From Flavobacteriales bacterium UBA7878 (lineage in GTDB: Bacteria; Bacteroidota; Bacteroidia; Flavobacteriales; Schleiferiaceae), in assembly GCA_002501205.1 (NCBI GenBank), contig DLRW01000019.1:11783-75782 (forward strand): a stretch of DNA of 64,000 nucleotides, given 5' to 3'. This document shows, one piece after another, positions 36,901 through 44,339 of the stretch. The stretch's first letter is position 1. Each line of letters starts with the position of its first letter. The translations under genes and the position numbers were made by a program. The notes under the pieces were generated by a model. The model saw only the letters and a list, made by a program, of their open reading frames with translations. It had not been told where the DNA came from and did no database searches.

Positions 36901-37034
36901 TCCAGATTATCCTGATTTCCTAAAAACTCTTCTGCTGGAATATTTGAAGGGAATTCTTGCTCGGACAAGCTTTGCACTAATTCCGGATTCTCAAGTTCTG
37001 AAATCCCTCTCCAGTATTTCTTGTTTTCAGCCAT
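33903..37034 (-). CDS. actB: alternative complex III iron-sulfur/molybdopterin-like subunit ActB
   Basis: I use the ATG at 37034 (1043 residues, MAENKKYWRGISELEN), because this is the usual extended Tat leader start and leaves 22 bases after actA; an earlier ATG at 37076 would overlap actA. The Tat-like motif is SRRDFLKYMG, then TLAAC. The N-terminal two thirds resemble a molybdopterin oxidoreductase that lacks the cofactor. The C-terminal third is a ferredoxin-like domain with cysteine clusters CNGCGACVIAC, CQHCNHAPCETVC, CIGTRYCANNCPY, and CSMC...CQSAC. These hold the [3Fe-4S]/[4Fe-4S] centres that pass electrons from menaquinol to the ActA haems. Confidence 0.95.
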   Translation of the reverse strand: MAENKKYWRGISELENPELVQSLSEQEFPSNIPAEEFLGNQDNLESTHTSRRDFLKYMGFTTAAATLAACESPVYESLPYVVAPEEIIPGIANYYATSYYDGHDYASVLIKTREGRPIKVENNREAKMNGGANTRVHASVLNLYDATRLQNPMVKGESSDWASLDAGVKKGLLAAEAAGKQVVVLTSSVISPSQKALIKKFGESYSNFRHVSFDPMSYSNKLDAWKEVTGKRALGLYNFANAKAIVSVGADFLGNWVGQSVAGDYAKNRVPGEGMSRHFQFEAGLSLTGSNADKRHKVKAAEYGAVLVGLYNEIASAKGLATVSGSSVLKSEVKAAAQELLAAGKNGLVVCGGNSKANEHLCIAINQMLGNTEVTVSHKNRSYLRQGDDKAIQALITDMKAGNVGAVITHNLNPAYVLSGNADFKAGYAKVPTTVAVSMKSDETAKLSAFVAAENHYLESWGDFSPADMHYSLQQPTIKTLFSTRQFEDCLMSWSGMGGSYLDFIKSNWNAGILGSTDWTKVLHDGVFVKSSAVAEEMAADTEMEEGGISIDVAVSASDALATAKKAPSMELNFSQLTGMGVGTIANNPWLLEFPDPISRVSWDNYLSVAAADAAELGLKNWNESNGALNGSVVNLQVGSKTLENVPVFIQPGQTIGTACLAVGFGRDGAGEVADKVGVNAFQLMGMDHSAEVKISPVEGAEHKFACIQLAHTMMGRDIVKEVSLNTFLNEPAQNGHDGWNEPPIFNTYKGPLVGDDVNLWDDFDHETGHMWNMSIDLNLCNGCGACVIACHSENNVPVVGKDEMRKHRDMHWLRIDRYYSSDVTKENADELGYEGIGLLGKGATDMYADMEKPSESPEVFFQPVMCQHCNHAPCETVCPVAATTHSAEGLNHMTYNRCIGTRYCANNCPYKVRRFNWFQYHDNTMGMFKENYAMNEDLGRMVLNPDVTVRSRGVMEKCSMCIQRTQLGKLEAKKRGVALKDGDVQTACQSACDTGAIVFGDVNDKKSQVFNLKQDKRMYHLLGSVGTQPSVFYQVKVRNTTA

Positions 37035-37056
37035 TCTTGTTTGGAGATTTAGCTTT

Positions 37057-38295
37057 TTAATAATGACATTTTCCACATTCCAATCCGCCGATCATCTCTA
37101 CAGTGACTTTGGCGTCTGCTCCATACTTCTCTTTGAGCTTGGCATGCATTTCTTCGTAGTAGTCGTTAGACTCAACCTGTACTTTGGTTTCGCGGTGACA
37201 ATTAATACACCATCCCATGGTAAGGTCCGAGTACTGATATACTTCTTCCATTTCTTCTACAGGGCCGTGGCAAGTCTGACATTTAATCTGACCGGCAGTT
37301 ACGTGCTGAGAGTGGTTGAAGTAAGCCAAGTCAGGTAATTTGTGGATACGCACCCACTTGATCGGCTTTTGCTCGTAATCTTCGATATAAGCACCTTTTT
37401 CAGCATCCCAACCTACGGCGTCGTAGATTTTAGAGATTTCTTCAGTACCGTATTTAGGTCCTTCGCTCACATACATGTGACAGTTCATACAAACATTCGC
37501 AGAAGGAATATTGGAGTGCTTAGACTTGCGCGCTCCGCTGTGGCAATAATTACAGTCGATTTCGTTTTGACCTGCGTGCAATTCGTGTGAGAATTTAATA
37601 GGCTGAGAAGGCTGGTAACCAGCATCTACGTTTACAGCCATTAAGTTCACATACAATTGTTGGAAGAATACCACCGCGATAAATATGGTTAAAACGGTAA
37701 CCACGCGAGGATTCTTTAAGGCAGTACGGGTAAATACATTGGCATCCTCCATCATGGTAGTGGTAGGCTGACCTTTCACCAATTTCAAGGTATTCTTAAC
37801 GCGCGCTAAGAGTACTACCATAAAGAGGAGCAATACGCCTAAAATGTAGAGGTAAACAGTATTGTCAGCTTCAGCTTCTACCGGAGCGGTTTCTGTACCT
37901 GGCACCACTTCTGCTGGTTTATTACCTTCGATGGTATAAGCCAATACATCCTTAATGTCCTGATCCGATAGTTGAGGGAAAGCCGGCATTGCTAAACCAT
38001 TGAATTCCTCAAAAATGGCATTGGCATCTGCATCACCGCTGGCACGTAAAGCTGCGTTATCCTTGATCCAGGACACTAACCACTCAGTGCTCCGACGCTG
38101 GGTAACATCACCCAGAGCTGGACCTACCACCTTCTTGTCTAGCTTGTGACAGGCGGCACATTGAGAATTAAAGATCGATTTACCATTCGCAGCATCGCCC
38201 TCGATATCTTGAGCCAAGGCTCGACCGGGTGCGGCTAAGATCATGAGCACCAGTAGGGATCGCGAAAAGAGCCTGAGAGTACTTCTTTTATTCAT
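37057..38295 (-). CDS. actA: alternative complex III multihaem cytochrome c ActA
   Basis: A 412-residue protein with a signal peptide ending about residue 29 (ALAQ). A monohaem cytochrome c domain follows (C46-AA-C49-H50, with MPAFPQLSD carrying the Met ligand), then a membrane helix (about 145-165) and, after a second helix (about 197-215), a pentahaem region. The five CxxCH sites are CNYCH, CMNCH, CQTCH, CINCH and CGKCH. The six sites total mean the mono-haem domain is fused to the usual pentahaem ActA. It is the first gene of the operon and lies behind a good promoter-like element. It accepts electrons from ActB. Confidence 0.95.
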   Translation of the reverse strand: MNKRSTLRLFSRSLLVLMILAAPGRALAQDIEGDAANGKSIFNSQCAACHKLDKKVVGPALGDVTQRRSTEWLVSWIKDNAALRASGDADANAIFEEFNGLAMPAFPQLSDQDIKDVLAYTIEGNKPAEVVPGTETAPVEAEADNTVYLYILGVLLLFMVVLLARVKNTLKLVKGQPTTTMMEDANVFTRTALKNPRVVTVLTIFIAVVFFQQLYVNLMAVNVDAGYQPSQPIKFSHELHAGQNEIDCNYCHSGARKSKHSNIPSANVCMNCHMYVSEGPKYGTEEISKIYDAVGWDAEKGAYIEDYEQKPIKWVRIHKLPDLAYFNHSQHVTAGQIKCQTCHGPVEEMEEVYQYSDLTMGWCINCHRETKVQVESNDYYEEMHAKLKEKYGADAKVTVEMIGGLECGKCHY

Positions 38296-38332
38296 AAAGA
38301 ACCTATAATGGATAGATGTCTAGTTTGGTGCG

Positions 38333-38340
38333 CAAATTTA
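38333..38340 (-). promoter_or_regulatory. candidate promoter of the actA-F/coxBA operon
   Basis: TAAATTTG on the minus strand matches the -7 consensus TAnnTTTG, 38 bases before the actA start. No clear -33 TTG is visible. The 173-base divergent gap (38296-38468) holds this and the opposite promoter; nothing else is evident. Confidence 0.55.
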
Positions 38341-38442
38341 AAGTTTAAAGCCGTTTCTAAGAGAGGTGACTTAAAGCACTTCTAATTTAAAATAGGTCTA
38401 AATAACCTAAAAATACCTCATTCCGAAGCAGACTAAAAAGTT

Positions 38443-38450
38443 TAACTTTG
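38443..38450 (+). promoter_or_regulatory. candidate promoter of the SPOR-domain gene
   Basis: TAACTTTG fits TAnnTTTG and lies 19 bases before the ATG at 38469, placing the transcript start about 12-14 bases upstream of the gene. The -33 region is not clear. Confidence 0.6.
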
Positions 38451-38468
38451 CCGCAAACAATGTACTAA

Positions 38469-38882
38469 ATGTTAAGATTTCTCGCCTTAAGCCTTGTACT
38501 TTCTTGCGCGCTGACCATGAAGGCCCAGAGCAATGAAAACCTACCCACAGCCCAACCAAAAGTGCGAGTAGAGATGTCCGAATCCGTGCATAATCTGCTC
38601 TACCTCTATAAAGCCAAAGCCAAAAAATACCCTCAAATAGCGGGATTTCGCATTCAAATTTTTAATGGTCGAAAAAACGACTGCCTCGAACGAAGAGGCC
38701 TATTTCTGCGGGATTACCCCCAAATGCAAGCCTACTTACTTTATGAAGTTCCTGAATATAAAACTCAGGTTGGAAATTTTAGATCCCGCTTAGAAGCCGA
38801 GGCATTTCTGCAATCCATTATCGAAGCATTTCCCGGTAGTTTCGTGGTTGCCACACAGATAGACTATCCGAAGATCGACTAA
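38469..38882 (+). CDS. small secreted SPOR-domain protein
   Basis: A 137-residue protein with a signal peptide (MLRFLALSLVLSCALTMKAQ). Its C-terminal half has the SPOR pattern: AGFRIQIFNGRKNDC, then a helix, YPQMQAYLLYEVPEYKTQVGNFRSRLEAEAFLQ and a final strand. SPOR domains bind denuded peptidoglycan, often at division sites. There is no transmembrane anchor, so it would be periplasmic or, in view of its size, a processed form. It has its own promoter and terminator. The exact role is not known. Confidence 0.8.
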   Translation: MLRFLALSLVLSCALTMKAQSNENLPTAQPKVRVEMSESVHNLLYLYKAKAKKYPQIAGFRIQIFNGRKNDCLERRGLFLRDYPQMQAYLLYEVPEYKTQVGNFRSRLEAEAFLQSIIEAFPGSFVVATQIDYPKID

Positions 38883-38900
38883 ACAACTCTTGAAACATCA

Positions 38901-38925
38901 AAAGCCCGCAAATAGCGGGCTTTTT
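38901..38925 (+). terminator. terminator of the SPOR-domain gene
   Basis: AAAGCCCGC (38901-38909) pairs with GCGGGCTTT (38915-38923) around a 5-base loop and the T run continues to 38925. It lies 19 bases after the stop and would also function weakly in the other direction. Confidence 0.88.
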
Positions 38926-38931
38926 ATCCAT

Positions 38932-38960
38932 AAAAAAACCCGGGCTTACAACCCGGGTTT
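38932..38960 (-). terminator. terminator of the giant HYR/SprB-repeat gene
   Basis: AAACCCGGG (38936-38944) pairs with CCCGGGTTT (38952-38960) with a 7-base loop. On the minus strand it is followed by TTTTTTT. It lies 20 bases after the stop at 38980, back to back with the plus-strand terminator. Confidence 0.88.
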
Positions 38961-38979
38961 CTTTTTACCCCCATTGGAA

Positions 38980-41900
38980 TTAGTTCTTAATGATGCGGCT
39001 GATTTGTTTTTCTTCGGCACCTACTACCTCCAAAAGATATACTCCGGTTGCGTAGTTGCTCAGATCAAATCGTAACTCGGTAATACCGGCTACCACAAAA
39101 TCATCACGAATTTCAATTACCCTTCCTTGAAGATCGGTAATCACAAAGCGTAAGTCTTGCTCCTTGGCGCTTTCAATTTGTACCTGGAATAAACCATCAT
39201 TCGGGTTAGGATATACTGAGAAGTCGAATGCTGAAGGCGCATCGATATGCTTGGCAGATCCGTTGCATGCACCCAGGGTACAAGAATGGTTTCCATTATT
39301 ATGGTTTGATAAGTGGCTGGCCACTGCACTGGAATCAATACAGATGGTATTGCCATGATGACAAACGTAAACCTTGGTCAACTGACCACCATTGCCATTG
39401 CCATTATTAGCACGCCCCTTGCCATTGCTATTGCCTGCAGCACAGCGTGCATCAACCACATCCACTACCAGGCTGGTGCTTACACTACAGCCATTAACAT
39501 CCGTTACGGTAACCGTATAAGTAGTGGTTGCTGTAGGGCTAACCCAAGTAGCCGCAGTATTTGCGCCATTTGACCAGGAATAAGCATAAGGTCCATGACC
39601 ACCTGTAGCGCTTGCACTCAGATTAATACTTTGAGGTCCATAACCCAGGTATAATGTAGTACCTGTTACGCCATTACCAGAAAGGTATCCGCTGCTGGAA
39701 GCCGAAGCGGCAACCGGAGCAGGCTCTGTTAAAGTAATAGAAGCACTAGCCGTTTGACCATTAGCATCGGTAACAGTTACATTATAGGTACCTGCCGTAA
39801 GTGCGTTCAAATCTTCAGCACTGGAACCATTGCTCCATGCATAAGTATAAGGCTCACATCCGCCATTAGCACTTAAATCGACACTACCATCTGCAGCACC
39901 ATTACAGCTAATATTATCACCACCGATGAATACCGGAGAACTCAGAGAAACGGTTACCGGAGTTGGATTCACACTAACCGTAAAGCTGGCGCTCACACTA
40001 TTTCCGGCAGCATCAGTTGCAGTATAAGTAACGGTAGTAGCACCTACATTGAAATTATCACCAGGATTATGGCTGCTGCTTAAGCTAACTGAGCAATTAT
40101 CACTAGCACTGGGTGCTGTCCAACTTACGGATGGGCTACAATCATTAGGCTGAGGCACAATAGTGATATCGGCAGGCATGCCGCTAATCACTGGGTTAAT
40201 AGCATCACGCACCTCTACGGTAGCAGAAGCAATAGCGCTATTTCCATTTACATCTGTTACCGTCAATTGCACGGTATTCACGCCCAAATCAGCGCAAGCG
40301 AATTGATCCTTATCCAGGCTATAGCTGGCCACACCACAAGCATCAGTGCTACCATTATCAATATCACCAGTACTGATGGAAGCATTTCCACTAGCATCGA
40401 GGTAAACAATGGCATTTTGAGTGCTAACAGCTGGAGCAATGGCATCCGAAATTGTTACAGTCGCAGTACCGGTAGCAACATTTCCACTGGCATCGCTTAC
40501 ACTTAAAGTAACTGTTTGCACACCAACATCAGCACAGCTAAAGCTGGATGGACTTACAGACATGGAGCTAATTCCACACACATCGCTACTACCATTATCA
40601 ATGTCAGCTGCACTAATACTTGCTACACCATTGGCATCCAAAGCCACCGCAATGTTTTGAGTTACTACGTTTGGAGCCAAATTATCAACTACCGTAACTA
40701 CAGCAGAGGCACTGGCCGTGTTTCCTGAGGCATCAAGACCCATAAGAACCACAGTATTAGCTCCAAGGTCAGAACAATCAAAGTTCACCTGACTAGCGGT
40801 TAATGAGGCTAATTGGCAATTATCATAGGATCCGCCATCTACTAAATAGGTGCCCGGAATAATTCGCTCCAACATTAAGTCGGCCACAAAACATCCACTA
40901 GCATCATTAGCACCTAATTGCTCTAAGGTAACCTTTGCGGTTTCTGAAGCATTAACTGTAAAGCTGATGCTTTCGTTTTTCAAACTATTTGTGGAAGTGA
41001 ACACCTGGCTATAGGCGGTACCAATTGTTAATTTAAACTGGTCTGAGCTTTCACCTGATCCGGCATTATTCAGGTGCAAGAAGTTAATCACATAGTCGCC
41101 TGGAACTAAACTTACAGATCCATTGGACTCGATCTTGGCATTGGTATTCCCAGCTAGATCGATAGTGCGACCACTGGCACTGGAGCTTATGAAATTATCC
41201 ACATCCACATTACCATGTAAGACGGTCCAGTCGGTCATACTCGAAAGGTTATAACCGGTAGGCTCATTGCTTAAGCTACCATCAAATACCGGAGTGCTTG
41301 TCGCGGGTCCCTGAATTGTAGCAGTACCATTGGCATCTAATACCAAGTTAACATTCTGAGCAAGGATGGTTGGAGCCGTATTATCCGGATTATCGACAAT
41401 CACCACGGATAGAGTTTCGGTACACCCATTACCATCGGTAACTACCACGGTATAGGTTCCGGAAGCCAAGCCATTTAAATCTTCAGCGCTAGCGGTAAAG
41501 CCGTTGGGGCCAGTCCAGTTAAAGCTCTCACCATTATTAGTGTTAGCTGTAGTTAGATCAATAGCCGCATCGTTACCACCAGGGCAAGAAACATTGCTAT
41601 GTGTCTCTGAAAGTTGAATATTACAAGGAATAACATCTATGGTCGCAGAATCTGTATTACCACATCCATTAGCATCCGTGTAGGTATAATAGATGGTTTG
41701 CAAACCGATACTGGTTGCACCGGGATCAAAACTACCATTGCTTACACCAGCACCGCTGTAAACCCCACCTGCAGGACTACCACCGCTCAGGCTAATGGGA
41801 CTGGCATAGAAAGAAATGGGATTGAAGTTAGCGAGGCTAACACTGGGTAAAGGATTAACGCTTACGGTTACAGTATCGGTTGCAATGCAGCCTTCTGCAG

Positions 41901-43722
41901 TAGTATACTGAGCCACATAGTCTGAAGTGGTAGTAGGACTTACTGTAGTATTAGGATCATTGGAATCGGCAATATTGGGTCCGGAGATCCAGCTAAAGCT
42001 GGAAGTACTGGCATTAACAATCGCTTGCACACCAGACACTGCTACCTGTCCACTAAAATGAACATAAATAGTATTGGTACCACCTGAGTTCCAAACTCCG
42101 GCCAATTGCGCATCAGAAAGGCTAATGGTATTTGGGTAAGATCCGTAGTTAATTGCATCGCAATAACAAGAATATGCTGGAGTAAAGGAGTACACAGAAG
42201 TACCATTTACAGAGATGCTGATATTGGAACTGTTACTACAATTGGCATAGAATAATCGTACATCGATGGAGCTTAAAGCGCCACCAGCCTGATAGTTCGC
42301 AGACACTCCACTATTGTAGAACCAGTCATAGCCATCATTACATAAATTGGTTCCGAAGCCACAACTGCCACCATAGGCATCATATAAACAAAGAGCAGTA
42401 CTGCTATTCGAAGTTCCAGAACCGGCAGGTAGGTTAAATAGGCTGGCATTCAATTGCGTGCTTCCACCTACACAAATAGACTGATCATTACCGGCATTCA
42501 CTCCTACAGGATTAGGTTGCACTACGGTAACATCAAAGCTGTAATTCGCGGTTCTACCCTGGGCATCCGTTACGCTAAAGCTATTGGTGGTTGTTCCTAA
42601 AGGGAAGCTGGAACCCGATGCCAGACCAGCAGTTGGTGAGCTGGATAAATCTTGTTGAATGGCACAGGAATATAAACTGGCAATCACACTGTAATTCACC
42701 TCAGCCAAACATCTTCCGGTTTGAGCGGTAACGGTGATATTACCTGGTCCGTTAATGCTAGGTGCAACAGGATCCGTAACGTTTACCATGGCCGAGCCGG
42801 TAGCGGTATTTCCGTAAATATCGGTTACGGTTAGCCAAACATTATTAGGTCCAATATTAGAACAGTCGAAAGTATTAGGACTCACCGACATACTGGCAAT
42901 TCCACCACAAGCATTATCAAAGGAGCCATTATCAATATCGGCAGCTGTAATCGTTGCCGTTCCATTTTGTAGGCTAACATTTGCATTTTGGGTAAGCACT
43001 GTAGGCGCTTGGTTGTCGGCTACAATCACATTAAATGTGGAAGTAGAAGTGTTACCGTATTGGTCGGTAGAACTTACAGTTACCGGAGTAGTTCCTTGAG
43101 GAAAGGTAGATCCCTGAGCGATACTGTAGCTGGTACTTACTGAACCTCCGCAAGCATCCACAGCGCTCACATTATAGTTGGTCACCACAGCACCACAGCT
43201 CGCGGTTGAAGGAGCTACGGTAATATCATTAGCCGTGATCGCAGGACCGGTATTATCATTAAAACTGGAGTTAATGGTTACCGGATACAGATTACCACAG
43301 GCTTCTGTTGTATATGCACTGGGGCCACTAATAATGGTAAGGCTTACCGGCGTATTACAAGCAGGTGGATTAAAATCCCAATACACCCAGTCGCCATAGG
43401 TGTTTTGAAGACTACTACATCCAGTAAGATAGGCGCTTGATCCACCACCGCCAGGCAAATTAGACCAATGGGTATCGTCTACCGCACCCGCTCCGTAATA
43501 GGTTTGGGAGGTAGTTACTCCACCAATGGTGTACTGAATGTTTAGGGGGAAGCTGGAGTAAGTTCCACTTCCAGCAGCATTGCCATGCCAGTGCTCAATC
43601 CACACGCGGATTGCACCAGTAGAGGGCACAATGTTCCATCGAACCTGTACACCGTGAGCGACTACCGAAAAGGATAGCCCCAAGGCACACAAGACCGTAA
43701 AAATGAGTTTGTTTGGTTTCAT
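38980..43722 (-). CDS. giant secreted T9SS surface protein with HYR and SprB-type repeats
   Basis: A 1580-residue protein with a signal peptide (about residues 1-24) and a C-terminal type A sorting domain (FSVYPNPNDGLFQVQ to SRIIKN). Between them lie an N-terminal domain with paired Cys, then HYR-like Ig repeats with the recurring pattern LTQNANVSLQNGTATITA-ADIDNGS and FDCSNIG-xN-V-LTVTDxxGN. There are at least four copies, one split by an inserted domain (residues about 802-960), then SprB-type repeats (SCNGAADGSVDLS, GTYNVTVTDANG). A short Gly/Asn-rich linker (GNSNGKGRANNGNGNG) precedes a Cys/His motif (KVYVCHHGNTICID). Such proteins are exposed adhesins or mucin-like filaments. The operator-like repeat upstream suggests control by the AraC gene next to it. 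The ligand is unknown. Confidence 0.88.
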   Translation of the reverse strand: MKPNKLIFTVLCALGLSFSVVAHGVQVRWNIVPSTGAIRVWIEHWHGNAAGSGTYSSFPLNIQYTIGGVTTSQTYYGAGAVDDTHWSNLPGGGGSSAYLTGCSSLQNTYGDWVYWDFNPPACNTPVSLTIISGPSAYTTEACGNLYPVTINSSFNDNTGPAITANDITVAPSTASCGAVVTNYNVSAVDACGGSVSTSYSIAQGSTFPQGTTPVTVSSTDQYGNTSTSTFNVIVADNQAPTVLTQNANVSLQNGTATITAADIDNGSFDNACGGIASMSVSPNTFDCSNIGPNNVWLTVTDIYGNTATGSAMVNVTDPVAPSINGPGNITVTAQTGRCLAEVNYSVIASLYSCAIQQDLSSSPTAGLASGSSFPLGTTTNSFSVTDAQGRTANYSFDVTVVQPNPVGVNAGNDQSICVGGSTQLNASLFNLPAGSGTSNSSTALCLYDAYGGSCGFGTNLCNDGYDWFYNSGVSANYQAGGALSSIDVRLFYANCSNSSNISISVNGTSVYSFTPAYSCYCDAINYGSYPNTISLSDAQLAGVWNSGGTNTIYVHFSGQVAVSGVQAIVNASTSSFSWISGPNIADSNDPNTTVSPTTTSDYVAQYTTAEGCIATDTVTVSVNPLPSVSLANFNPISFYASPISLSGGSPAGGVYSGAGVSNGSFDPGATSIGLQTIYYTYTDANGCGNTDSATIDVIPCNIQLSETHSNVSCPGGNDAAIDLTTANTNNGESFNWTGPNGFTASAEDLNGLASGTYTVVVTDGNGCTETLSVVIVDNPDNTAPTILAQNVNLVLDANGTATIQGPATSTPVFDGSLSNEPTGYNLSSMTDWTVLHGNVDVDNFISSSASGRTIDLAGNTNAKIESNGSVSLVPGDYVINFLHLNNAGSGESSDQFKLTIGTAYSQVFTSTNSLKNESISFTVNASETAKVTLEQLGANDASGCFVADLMLERIIPGTYLVDGGSYDNCQLASLTASQVNFDCSDLGANTVVLMGLDASGNTASASAVVTVVDNLAPNVVTQNIAVALDANGVASISAADIDNGSSDVCGISSMSVSPSSFSCADVGVQTVTLSVSDASGNVATGTATVTISDAIAPAVSTQNAIVYLDASGNASISTGDIDNGSTDACGVASYSLDKDQFACADLGVNTVQLTVTDVNGNSAIASATVEVRDAINPVISGMPADITIVPQPNDCSPSVSWTAPSASDNCSVSLSSSHNPGDNFNVGATTVTYTATDAAGNSVSASFTVSVNPTPVTVSLSSPVFIGGDNISCNGAADGSVDLSANGGCEPYTYAWSNGSSAEDLNALTAGTYNVTVTDANGQTASASITLTEPAPVAASASSSGYLSGNGVTGTTLYLGYGPQSINLSASATGGHGPYAYSWSNGANTAATWVSPTATTTYTVTVTDVNGCSVSTSLVVDVVDARCAAGNSNGKGRANNGNGNGGQLTKVYVCHHGNTICIDSSAVASHLSNHNNGNHSCTLGACNGSAKHIDAPSAFDFSVYPNPNDGLFQVQIESAKEQDLRFVITDLQGRVIEIRDDFVVAGITELRFDLSNYATGVYLLEVVGAEEKQISRIIKN

Positions 43723-43782
43723 AAATGGGGGTTTTTAGATGAACCTCCAAACTACGAAGCCTACCCAGCCTTTAAGCCCTGA

Positions 43783-43814
43783 TTTTGTGACAACAAGCCC
43801 CTCCTTTTGTGACA
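43783..43814. repeat. direct repeat pair, candidate operator of the AraC regulator
   Basis: TTTTGTGACA occurs at 43783-43792 and again at 43805-43814 in the same orientation with a period of 22 bases. The pair lies directly after the AraC gene stop and 60-90 bases upstream of the start of the surface-protein gene (43722). This phase and spacing, about two helical turns, fit direct-repeat half-sites of AraC-family activators. Binding by the neighbouring protein is inference. Confidence 0.55.
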
Positions 43815-44192
43815 CTATGCCACTTCTCGAAGCAGCTCTGAAGGGCGAATTTGATAATGCTGATAAAAATGATCACTAAAGGTTTCCGCACTTTTATAGC
43901 CTACCCGATAGGCTAATTCTTTAACCCGGCGCACGGAACTGCTATCGATATGCTCTTTAGCTTTTACCATTCTAAATTCTCGGATGTAAGGAGCGGGAGT
44001 GTGACCAATTCTTTCCATTTCTCGATAGAGTTGTCGGCGGCTAAGCTCCAAATATTCAGCGAGTTTACCGGCATTAAAATCTGCATCGCTATGAAAAGAG
44101 TTCATAATCAGATGGAGCTTTCGGCAAAACTCGATTTGATGAGGCGTAAGAATCCCTTTGCCTTCATCGCAAAAAAAGCTTAGACGTTCCAT
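43815..44192 (-). CDS. AraC-family helix-turn-helix regulator (DNA-binding domain only)
   Basis: A 125-residue protein consisting of little more than the two-helix-turn-helix AraC domain: FNAGKLAEYLELSRRQLYREMERI, then RRVKELAYRVGYKSAETFSDHFYQHYQIRPSELLREV. The N-terminal 28 residues carry no ligand domain. It is closest to the AraC domains of Bacteroidota signalling proteins, so it may be a truncated or stand-alone regulator. It lies upstream of and parallel to the large surface-protein gene with the direct-repeat pair between them. No two-component receiver is attached. Confidence 0.88.
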   Translation of the reverse strand: MERLSFFCDEGKGILTPHQIEFCRKLHLIMNSFHSDADFNAGKLAEYLELSRRQLYREMERIGHTPAPYIREFRMVKAKEHIDSSSVRRVKELAYRVGYKSAETFSDHFYQHYQIRPSELLREVA

Positions 44193-44283
44193 GACATTGA
44201 TTGGTTCAACACCTGAAAGTATAACAGCAAAGCCTTAGCAAACAAAAACTTGTATTTGAAACCTCGTAATTATTAGGACCAAC

Positions 44284-44316
44284 AAAAAAGCCGCCTCGGT
44301 AGAACCGGGGCGGCTT
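44284..44316 (-). terminator. terminator of the rimP-nusA-infB operon
   Basis: AAGCCGCCTCGG (44288-44299) pairs with CCGGGGCGGCTT (44305-44316), one mismatch, 5-base loop. The minus strand continues into TTTTTT (44284-44289). It lies 24 bases after the infB stop. Confidence 0.88.
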
Positions 44317-44339
44317 TGCTATACTATTGGTTTTAAGAC

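Noticed and set aside
39000..43700. Tandem DNA repeats or a CRISPR-like array in the surface-protein gene
   Set aside because: Similarity is at the protein level between Ig-like repeats of about 75 residues; the DNA copies are diverged and no short spaced repeats occur.
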